Source: Gammaproteobacteria bacterium
GTDB lineage: Bacteria; Pseudomonadota; Gammaproteobacteria; Pseudomonadales; Cellvibrionaceae
DNA: 64,000 bases
Direction of reading: 5' to 3'
NCBI GenBank assembly: GCA_004173475.1
Contig: SEBU01000001.1
Coordinates: 1,426,001 to 1,490,000 of the forward strand
Shown here: piece after piece, positions 38,161 through 49,100 of the stretch
Layout of the letters: each line of letters begins with the position of its first letter
How positions within the stretch are numbered: position 1 is the first letter of the stretch
Program-made: the position numbers and the translations under genes
The notes under the pieces: model-generated
What the model saw: only the letters and a program-made list of their open reading frames with translations
Told to the model about the DNA's origin: nothing
Database searches by the model: none

Positions 38161-40122
38161 TCAAAAACTGTATTGCAAATCTATGTAAGTATTAATCCCT
38201 CGATCAGGTTTAATGTCCTCTGTGAGTGCGGTATTAGTGGCTTTAACCGATTTCGCTACCATGATGTTTCCCCGGAAATGATCGGTGTAGCCGAGCTTTA
38301 AGCCAACACCTATATCCGCAAGTTCTGCTTTCGTCGAATCATCAAGTGTGGCGCTCTGCTGAAATGAATGAACCTTGCCATAACCCGCATCAGCAAATAC
38401 AAAGGGTTGAAACATACTTTCCAGTTTTTCGCCAAAAATTTTATAACCATTGAAGCTCGGACCTTTAAAAATCCAATCGGCGCTAACATAACCAGCGTCA
38501 TCTGCATAATACTCATTGATTGCAAATCCACGCATACGAGTAGGGCCACCCATCGCCCATTGGTTTACGGAGCCTAGAGATTTGCCGGAGTACTGACCTG
38601 AAAAACGCAACACGAGACGAGTCTCATATTTTGTGAAAGGAATATTAATAAATGACAAACGTGAATAATCCGCAGTTAATATCGTAGGGTTCTTTTCCTG
38701 CCCCTCAAGCCCCCCGTCCACCAGATTACTGGAAATTACAGCAATGTTAGCCTGCTGCAATACGCGTTTTTTTTCATTCAACCGGTCGTAATCAAATGAC
38801 AGCACGTAGTTTTCAACAATGTTATCAAACTGATTAGACTTGGTATCTCCGATTTGCAGGTCGGAGGCAATACGCATAAATTTCAATTGCGCCGAATAGT
38901 TTGTTACACGACTTCGCTCTATTTGATAACGAAGCGATGAATCAAAAACCGTAGATTTTCCTTCTAGCGTCAAGGTATTCGATATTATCGCTGATTCCTT
39001 ATTGCCACTGCCTAATACGAAGTCGTTGGTTGATGCCCCCAAAGAAAATTTTAATCTCGGTGTCACAACAGGAATTGTGTATGCGAATGCACCATACGTT
39101 GAGTTTTGGGGCGAATAAGATTGCAGAATAGACAGATCGATTTGATCACCCAATGTTGTTGGGTTGTGAATTTGAAATTGAGCAAAGGCTCGATTTTTAC
39201 CTGATCTCTCTGCGCCATGGTTATCGAGACGTACGCTCGCGTCGTACCACTTCTCGCCAGTGACGTTGACGTTGAATTTCGTATCACCTACTTGCGAGCC
39301 GGGCTCAAAATACCCTTGCACAGAAAGGCCTGGAAGGTCATTTAATAAATATAATTTTTCTTCTACACCATCATTGGTAATAGGATTTCCATAATCATTT
39401 TTGAAAACACGTTTTATTGAATTGGAGGAGTAACGCTTATTATTGTGAACATCCACTTCACCCAACTCACCCAACAAAATGGTGAGAGTAACAATTCCAT
39501 CGCGGACTTGTTGTTTCGGAATGTAAGCTTTTGCCAATATAAAACCACGTTCGCGATAATAACGAGTGATCGTGTCTGCAACAGCTTCAATCATACCGAG
39601 AGTAATACCGCGCTGACGACGCTGCTCACGAATAAGAAAAACAAGCTTTTGTACTTCCAAGGGACCTACATGCTCCCCTTCCGTGCTCTGTTCGATTTCT
39701 GCGACGAGATCCGACACTTGTCCGATCTCGTCAATTGTATAACCCGAACTCAGCATCTTTCCTTCGCCCATTAAATCAAAACGAATTGCCTCTACCTGTT
39801 TGATAATTTTCTCGCGCGTGATGTCTGCCCTCGGGTATTCAATTAAACCCTGAATTCTGAATTCTTTAACGTTTAACCGAGGGCCAGCTTGCGGGTCTGG
39901 GTCACGATCGCGAACTGCAGGAATATCCAAATCAAGCAATAAACTATGACGTTCAAGCTCAGGAGCTTCCTTTGTATCCGGCATTTCTACAAAGCCCGCG
40001 TAAGCAAATTTTGCCCCCAGTGAAATTATTATCAATGCCACCGCGCGAATACTTAATTGCAATGCATTCTTAACAATAAAGTTCTCAAACGAAACACTCT
40101 TAAAAATATCCATTTGTAGCAT
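38161..40122 (-). CDS. two-partner secretion transporter (TpsB; ShlB/FhaC family)
   Basis: A 653-residue outer-membrane Omp85-superfamily transporter. The N-terminal ~45 residues include a long hydrophobic signal ending near KFAYAG. Residues ~70-290 hold a ShlB-type POTRA pair (NVKEFRIQGLIEYPR; GIVTLTILLGELGEVDVHNNKRYSSNSIKRVF), then a 16-strand-type barrel (~300-653) with the VRGF-like motif MRGFAINEYYADDAGYVSADW (residues ~555) and a C-terminal aromatic end LQYSF. It should bind the TPS domain of the adjacent TpsA and thread it across the outer membrane. The TpsA gene lies 59 bases upstream on the same strand, so the pair is an operon. The signal is longer than usual; a start at the second Met (40113) is possible. 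Confidence 0.93.
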   Translation of the reverse strand: MLQMDIFKSVSFENFIVKNALQLSIRAVALIIISLGAKFAYAGFVEMPDTKEAPELERHSLLLDLDIPAVRDRDPDPQAGPRLNVKEFRIQGLIEYPRADITREKIIKQVEAIRFDLMGEGKMLSSGYTIDEIGQVSDLVAEIEQSTEGEHVGPLEVQKLVFLIREQRRQRGITLGMIEAVADTITRYYRERGFILAKAYIPKQQVRDGIVTLTILLGELGEVDVHNNKRYSSNSIKRVFKNDYGNPITNDGVEEKLYLLNDLPGLSVQGYFEPGSQVGDTKFNVNVTGEKWYDASVRLDNHGAERSGKNRAFAQFQIHNPTTLGDQIDLSILQSYSPQNSTYGAFAYTIPVVTPRLKFSLGASTNDFVLGSGNKESAIISNTLTLEGKSTVFDSSLRYQIERSRVTNYSAQLKFMRIASDLQIGDTKSNQFDNIVENYVLSFDYDRLNEKKRVLQQANIAVISSNLVDGGLEGQEKNPTILTADYSRLSFINIPFTKYETRLVLRFSGQYSGKSLGSVNQWAMGGPTRMRGFAINEYYADDAGYVSADWIFKGPSFNGYKIFGEKLESMFQPFVFADAGYGKVHSFQQSATLDDSTKAELADIGVGLKLGYTDHFRGNIMVAKSVKATNTALTEDIKPDRGINTYIDLQYSF

Positions 40123-40181
40123 GTAAAAACCAATTACCTTATCAAAATAAATTTGTTAAATAATCTAGATGACCAATATGA

Positions 40182-43100
40182 TTAATATGCACTCGAAAGA
40201 CTATCGTCATCGTAACGCTGGTCAGCGGGAAGCATTATTGCAACATCATCGTAAACGTAATTTCGAACATTCGTAAAAATCGCAGGGTTAATTTCATTTA
40301 ACTCCTCAACTTCCACTAGCTGCTCGGCGCCAGCTGATAAGAAATCGGACAAGCTTCCTTGTAACGTAGATAAGTTTTCAACACGTTGCGGGCGCACATC
40401 GAAGCCCCAGAATGGATTCCAGCTTCGCGTTGCATTCAGGAAAAACGTCTCTTTAACATATACAGATAACGGACGTGTTATAGAACCGAACTCACCGCCA
40501 TCAATGAGTACTGTTGCATTCAACGCCGTTAGATCAGGATTTTTAATATCCAGTCTCGTGGAAGATTCAGCAACTAAATCCCCAGATTTAATATTGATGC
40601 TGAGATTACCAATCGTGTAGCCAGAATTGACGGTTCCACCAGCAAGCAACGCATCAGGCTCCGCAGAATTAAAATATGCGTTTTTTCTATTGTCTAAAGT
40701 TATCGTTCCAGTATTGCTGAAAAACACATTACCGTTAGTTCGGAGCCTATCAACCACCACTGCGCCAGTATTTACGACACGAACATCTCCAAGTTGGTTG
40801 CTCAGCGAAAGGCCTCCCACCGTAGTTTCAATATCGTCTAATGCTCCGATGCCAGACATTGAATTTACGATAAATCTAGTAGCTGTAATATTGTTTGCGG
40901 CGGCGTTGCCATCTATCACAGCCCCGCTTGCTCTAAATGCTACTTCACCCGATGCTGCACTCAACGCTGTTACAGTAAGATTTTTACCCGCATAACTAAT
41001 GTTGCCAGCAGTTGCGGTCGTTGACGAATTTGACCCCATAACCAAATCGCCTGACGTAACTAGGTTGATGTCACCATTTCCTGAAGCCAACAGTGCTTGC
41101 TGCTGTAAACTTCCGTTCGTGGCTTCGAGGTTAATTCCTCCTTGACCATTCACATCATTGTTTAATGTTATGTTTCTGCCAGCAAGTAGATCAATCTTTC
41201 CGCTCGCGGTAGTGACGGTACCGCCTACATTCAAATCATTTGTCGTTTTTAAAATCACATCGTTAGTGGCGGTGATATTTTTTGTTGATAAGTCGGATAG
41301 CGAATTAATTACTACGGACCCATTAGTGGCAGCGGTGGAACCTGAATTAGCGATATATCTACCCGCATTCAACTCCACATTTCCGCCTGAAATATTTGCG
41401 GACTGAGAGAATTCACCCGAGGTGGACGCCTTAATATTTGCTTTTGCTTCTAAGTTCCCAGCCACAACAATATTTTGTGCAGCAATATCAATATTTGTTT
41501 GCACGCTCACTGTGTTGGCGATATTGGCGCGGCCCCCACCACCATTAATACTTAAACTACCGCTGTTTACAGCGCCATTCAGAATAATTCCTTGGGATTG
41601 AGTTTTTATATCGCCAATCGCGCGCAGGGCTGAAAGTGTAAGTAGGTTACTATCAACCAGCGACACATTTTGCGCATTTGTTATAGAAACAGAATTAAAA
41701 TCATTTAACGCATTCTCGAAGGTAACATCAAGCCCTGAACCCAAAGTTGCGAGTCCAACAACCTTAACAACACCATTTCCTTGAATTGACCCTAAGGAGT
41801 CCACATTTAGTGTGTCAGCGTTAACATTGCCGAACATAGTTCCAGTGCTGTTTTTTACCGTAACGTTTCCGGGCGACTTCAAGCTGAGCAATCCTGTCAA
41901 TGCATTATTTTTATCTAAAACAATATTGCCGGTAGTTGTCTCTACCTTAAATTCCGCGATAGATGCCAGCCCAACGTCGCTCGTTAAATTTCCATCCAAG
42001 AATAAATCGAAATTGTTGTTACTATCGAATCCAGAAATATTAAGTCCATTTTTTTCTTGAATATAAATATCCCCAGCAGAAGTATTGATCGACAAATTTG
42101 CAACGTTTGTTTGCAATCTATTGTCAATTTTTCCAGCCGAAATTACACCATCAAGAGCCAAACCATTTGCTCTTATTTCACCGTTGCCAGTCGTTTCAAC
42201 CGAAGCGCTTTTAATAGTGAGAAAATTCGGAATGGTTACAGGGGCGGAGATGAGGACCTTATCATCTACCGCGCCAGCTACAATAAGATTATTCTTATTT
42301 TCGTATTTAATTGCAGTGAAACCATTAAGTGCATAGGAATTTTCAGCCAAAGAAAAAACGTCAGCAACATCAGTTCCATTTACAATTAAGGTGTCTACTA
42401 TCAATTTATCATTGACGTTTTCTACGTTTTGGTAGCTTATCTTATGCGCTGCACTTTTTACGTCATAACGCAGCAATCCGCCTTTATCAACAGCATTCGT
42501 GTGAGTTGCTGATGCGTTAGTAAGGCTCCCGGTAACGTATACGCTATCTGCCCCATCTCCCCCTCTGAAAGTGATAGTTTCCGCGGAAAGTTCCGAGATT
42601 ATTGCGTTTAAAATATCATCACCAATCTCACCGTCCATGGATTGTTCAACAATAGCTTTTTCGATTCTAAAAGTATCGTTACCTACACCGCCTGAAACAG
42701 AACCAAGCAATCTACCCTCAGTCAGGTTGAAGACATCATTACCAGCACCACCGACTAAGGATTTAAATATTGAATCATTCGGTTCGGTCTGTAATAAATT
42801 GAAGGTATCGTTACCCTCGCCGCCCACAAAGTCAGTGAAGTCAGCAAATAAGACTGTACCGTTTACGTTCCCGGAGTTAGCTCCCGTTAAATTCCAGACA
42901 TCTCCACTATTTCCGCCAATCAACGTACTATTCGTTTTATTTCCGATGAATCGTTCGATTGACCGATAACCCTTTAAGTTATCCAATGAAATTTTTACCG
43001 CACTCTGCTTACTTAAATCAACGACATCTTCCTTATCGTGGGCGCCGCCATCAATATAACCATCTAATTTGCCCGATTGAGAAAATTCAAACAGATCATC

Positions 43101-46100
43101 CTTTATGCCACCTACCAAAATTTCAAAATTAAAGAATTCAATTGGTGCTGCGGTACCATCAGCTTTTGTAGTTGACTCGTTACTTATTGAGCCTGAATTA
43201 AAATCTGTAATAGCCCATGTATTGATTTTGTCATTGGCAAAAAAAGTATTAGTTCCCGAAGTACTACCGGTAACTTTTTCCAAATTTAAAATATTGATTG
43301 CACCCACTTTCGGAGAGTTGCCATTAAGCATCGCGACATTGGCATCAAGTTCAAATAATGAAAGGTCGAGCTCATCCGTGTAACTTGTTCCATCTGTTAC
43401 AAAATATGTACTACCGTCAATCACACCAGAAATTTTTGCGTTTTTCCCTTTGAAAATAAATGTATCCGCGTATTGCCGACCCATCAGGTTTCCAAAACCT
43501 TCAAAACTGATTGTGTCTAGTGTTCCGGAGTCTGCGCCGATAATAGTAAAAATATTTCCATCAATATCATCTGCAATCAACGTATTGCGAATACCCGGGT
43601 TGGATTGAGCTTTCAACTGATTAATATTGGCAATTTTTACATTTGCAGGCGCTGACGCGCCAACGCCTACAGTCACACCTGTTGTGATACTGGTAACATC
43701 CAAAAGATTAAACCCGTTACCAGTGCCTCCATCAAGTAGGCCACTAATCTGATTCTTGTTTCTCACATAAAACTTATCTTCAAATGCACCACCGGTTAAG
43801 TTACTTATCCTGTTAAAGGTAATATAGTTACCTGTATTTCCTGCAACATAGAGCTTACTCGTACCATCTGCTTCAATGACCCAATCATTGTCACGCTCTT
43901 TACTAACTAAACTATCCGATGCATCCATCGAGTTAGCACCTCCGTCAATTTCGTCAATATCCCCAAGCACACCGACGTTGAACGCATCCGACCCTGAGCC
44001 GCCAATTATTTTTTTTATGCCAGAGAAATTTAGAGTATCGGTGGGTGTTGCACCGCTTTTACTAACACTTCCAACACCGCCATCGCTAAGTTGCCAGTTA
44101 TTATCTTGATTCATCCCTTGCAGGGTATCTGAATCACTGCCTTCAATTTTACCGATTTTTGAAAATCCAAATTTTTTGTTGCCGCCGAAACTTATGTTTC
44201 CAGCATTTGCATCAGTAATCACCCAGTCATGATTTGCGATCGTATTAATAACTGTATTGGTACCAGCACCACCTTCAATATTCTCAATACCTGAAAATTT
44301 AATATTGGAATTCGGGTTAGTAAAAAAGAATATACTTTCATTATTGTTTAGCTGCCAATTCTGCACTGTAGTGGAGTCACCGGAGACCAAGCCATATAAA
44401 GTATCAGTTTTACTTCCGCCAATTATCCTTTGGATATTTTGGAACTTAGCATATCGGTCAGGAATATCTATAGCCTTCACTTCGCCGGAATTTAGTGCTG
44501 TCATTTGCCATGAGTTAGCAGTGCCGTTTATTCCAGAAATTGTGTTGATTGCATTCGAATTTTCATTGGACCCACCACCAATTACATTTCCGCTAATAGC
44601 CCCGCCAGTGGAAAAACTGAATAGATCATCCTGATTTCCGCCTGTTAAATTTGCGAATCTTGAAAATTTTATCGTTTTAGTCCCTACCACGATTGTCCCA
44701 GAGTTTGGCCCAGTTATATTCCAAATACTATTTTGGTTAAAGCCAACTACAGTCGGACTTCCTGTAAGGCTACCTTTTATCTCACCTGACTCATCATAAT
44801 CCGTACTTAAATCGATGTACCCAGTCACGGTAACGTCGCCTGCTGCTTCGCGTTTCTGAATATTTTCAAATATTGGAATATATGGATTCGAATTGTTCTC
44901 TATCGTCAAACTTCCAGAATTGTTTCCAGTTAAGGTCCACTCGTCTGTGAAATTTACGTGCGACCTAATGGTATTGCTCTGTGCTTTAGTATCGCCTCCA
45001 TCAATCCCTATAGTTACAGCAGCATTATCAGCAGAAAAATCAAAATAATCCGATTCTGTGCCACCAATTAGTTTCCCTATACCTGAAAAATTAATCGTAT
45101 TGCTGTTATTAGATGCTGATAACGCGCCTTTATTTTGATCGGAGATAGTCCATCGATTATTTTGATCAATACCTTTAAGAGAGTCGACTTCACTTCCCAC
45201 GAGCGATTGAATTGACTCAAAAGAGGTGACGAGATTAGCATCACTAACATGAGTAACTGTGCCTTTATTTGCCGCCGTCAATATCCACGCACTTTTTAGA
45301 CTTTCCAATTTGGATGGATTTTGTGGGACGACTAGTTTATTTGTATCTCGTTCCCCATCGATAAGCGTGGCCTTACCGGTGGATGCCAAATTAAAAGTGT
45401 CGTCACCATTACCACCTAATACATTTTTAACAATCGTATTGATGTTAAAAACATCAGTGCCGTTGCCACCTTGGGCTGTCTCAATGCCTGCAAATTCGAT
45501 AAGATTTGTGTTGCCGTCGATTTGTAATTTATTGACCGAATCAAAAGTCCACGTACTGGTGGAATTTGTACCAGTTAATGTATCCGCTGTAGATCCGCCC
45601 GTGATTTTTTGAACATTAGAGAACGCTGCGTATCTGACAGGATTAACTGAAGAGCTATCAAACAATGCCCCGCTATTAGCACCGCTCATAGCAAAAATGC
45701 TCGCACTCGCTCTACCCGTTAAACTATTCTCACCGGTTCCGGAACCACCATTAAGCGTACCTGCCAATGAACCTGTCGCACCAATCGAAAAATCGTCAGC
45801 AAAAGCGGTCCCATTAAGATTATTCATTCCTCCGAAGGTAATCTTGTCAACCACTGTTGTATCAGTGGCTTGCACGGTGCCCGAACCCGCCCCGCTAATT
45901 ACCCAAGTATTTGCCTGTCCGCGACCAGTAAGTGCTCCCGAATTGCCTACAATCTCAGAAATATTAATAAATGTTTTACCGCTCACAGTACCTTTATAGG
46001 CGGTGGTAGAGTCTAAAGTCCAAGTTGCATTTGATGTGTTATTAGTAAGTTTATTTGTGCCACCTACACCGCCATTGATGATGCCGTCTACGGACGCTCC

Positions 46101-49100
46101 GCTAGCAATCAAAAAAGAATCGTTGAGCGCATTGCCCGTTAAATTTATCACTCCGGTAAAGAATATTAAGTCGGCGCTACTATTTACAAGTTGCACTGTA
46201 CCGGCATTTGCGGAAGTGATTTGCCAATCGTTGTTTTGATTTCTTCCAACCAAAGTGTCTGAACCACTACCAACAATGTCATGGATGTTTTGGAAAATTT
46301 GCAAATTTAATTTTCCTGACAAAGCGGCTAATTTATCCAACGCCCATGTAGCACCGGCAATTTCACTTGTTAATTTATTTTTTTCAGTGCCTGTTCCGCC
46401 GTCTATTTTCCCTGTGAGTGATCCTGTGGATTTCAATGTGAAATTATCTTTACCGCTCTGGCCAATGAGATTACTCATACCTGCGAAAGAAATTTGATCC
46501 GCTGCTGATGCTGAACTGCGCAAAGTGCCGGAATTAGGCCCGGAGATATTCCAATCATTATCCTGGTCGCGCCCAGTCAAAGAATCTAAACCACTCCCAG
46601 TAATCGAATTTATATTTGAAAAGAGAGTGGTACCCATACGCCCTGAATTAGCGGCATCCAAAATCCAGCTAATTCCTGTAGCACCTCCGTATGTCAATGT
46701 ATCCGTTCCATTAGTACCACCACTAATTGAACCTGTGACACTGCCTGAGCTGGTGACTACAAAGTTATCATTACCAGTTCCGCCGGTTAATATATTGAAT
46801 TTGTCGAAACTTATTGATCCAACAGTACCTTTATTTTCGCCTGTAATTTGCCAATTATTAGTTGGATTATTGGCCCCAACTATTTCTGCAGTTGGCCCAG
46901 CACTATCTACATAGTTACCAATAAACGAAGTGATAAATGAAGCACCGGAAACACCAGTACCTAGCTCGATTTTCACATTCCCTGTAAACGCAGAGAAATC
47001 CATTGTGTTTACGCCAGTATTTGAACCGATAAAGTTTTGAATATTGGCAAAATTATTAACATATTCTGTAGGTAGGTTTGCCGTTTCACCTAAAGAGCCA
47101 GAGGTATTACTCAACATAGCCCAAGTGTTCTCCACACCTACACGCCCTTTGATCGTGTTTGAACCGGAGCCACCGCTAATAACTCCACTCACACTTCCTG
47201 TATTACCTACAGGAGAAAAATCAAAAATATCCGCGCCTGCACCGCCAGTTAAATTTTTAAAATTTGTAAAAGTTACACCATCGACTAAACCACTATCAAC
47301 GCCTGAAATAGTCCAGGTTTTTGTGTTACCTGCTGCACTCGACACTAACAATGTCGAAGTTGTAGCGCTATTTGCAGTAATAGAATTTATTCCTGTTACG
47401 GTTAAGCTAGTGCTATTTACGGTTGATCCAACTTCAATAGTGCGATTGCCAGTAGCACCACTTAGATTGACTATATTGCTTGCACCTCCACCTCCATCAA
47501 CCAAGCCATTTATTGTCGCAGCATCTATAAAGGTGAACGTATCGTTGCCTGTGCCGCCAACCAAACTTGAGAAATCCAGAAATTTAATAGTTGTACCATT
47601 AAAAGTAATTTCGCCATCATTGATTCCATCAGCATCATTACCGACATCGAAATCCCAAATTTTCCAAGCGGAAGTTCCGGATGTGTTAATAGTGGTTAGC
47701 TTTATAGCGTCACCACCTATATTCTGAATAATTTCTGCGTTTTTAATTCCGTTGATATTTGCTTGAGTAAAATCAACAGTCATATCGCTATTGACAAGAA
47801 CGATGTCATCAAGCGAAACAATGCCCGCATCAATTACACCGCCTCTAGTGCCTGTTATTGTGAACGTATCTTTAAGATCGCCGCCATTCAGATTTTCAAT
47901 ACCGGAAAAACTTAACGTTGTATTAAGTGTTTCACTAGCACCACCCAAACTCCAAACATTCTCACGGTCATTCGACGCATTCAGTTCATCTGTACCATCA
48001 CCGCCAACTAAATTCGCCGTTAATGCAGTATCTATCTTGACATTAAAAACGTCATTGCCTGCCTTTCCATCGATAATTCCAGCGAATGAATTTGCGAGAT
48101 TAACTGCGTCCGCCTGCGAGCCGCCGGAGAGATTTTCAAAATTGCTGTAAGTAATAAAGGGAGCTACAACGGTGCCTGTTTTTTTAATTGTTTGGTTTGC
48201 TGCGCCGGTTATGTCCCAAGTATTCTCGATTGAATTACCGATTATAGTGTCAGTTCCAGCACTACCAGTAATTAGAAGAGAGGACGTGAACCCTGAAGCT
48301 AATGAGTATGAGCCCAAATCTACTTTGCCTGCGGTTACACCTGTACCAACAAGAGTTAATGCTGCGACTTTCGCACCTGAATTTATGTCACCTTTTATTG
48401 TTATAGAAGGAGTGCCAACTTCCGTTGCTCTAATTATGACATCGCCTGTCAAACCCGCTCCACTGCCGACCGTATTAACAGCAATATTATTTGCATTGCC
48501 CAATGTTATATCTGCACCATCAATAGTAACGTTACCGCCTGCCAGATGAGTAGAGCTTCCTTGAGCTGAAATTTCGTTAACCGTTACAGCATTCGTTCCT
48601 GTAAGAGTTACATCACCGCCAAGCGAATCGAGCACATTAGCTAAAATACTATTTGCGGTGAGATTAAAAGAAGTGGCATAGAATGAGCTATTACTGCCGA
48701 AATATTCAGTGGCATTTACTGTTAGCGCTCCTATACGATTGGTTGTGGCGTCGCCGACATTTCCGGAGAAGACAATAGCTTTTCCTGTGAGATTTAGAGT
48801 TTTATTTGAGGTAGAAGTTACAGCTCCACCGAACGAAATATCTCCGCGAGTGGTAGAACCGCTTGCATCAAAAGCTATATCATCATTCAGTATTACATTA
48901 TTTTTTAATTCGATACTCCCTCCAGCAGCATTAAGATTACCGTTTAAGTGAATCCCACTCGTAGCAGTGATATCGATTTTTCCTGCTGTATTAATGCTAC
49001 CAAGAGCCAAAGCATTTGCATCCGCGATTATTAGATCTGTAAAAGTACCTAAAAAATTGATTCGTGAAAAATCATTATTCTGTGAATCTAAAGTAACTGA

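Noticed and set aside
47044-47727. 227-codon frame antisense to tpsA
   Set aside because: It is antisense to the repeat modules; Pro/Ser/Leu/Val-rich composition is the mirror of the Gly/Asn/Thr-rich TpsA codons.
42600-48290. Idea that the repeats in tpsA form a CRISPR or tandem DNA repeat array
   Set aside because: Similarity is at protein level only, with varied spacing and low DNA identity.
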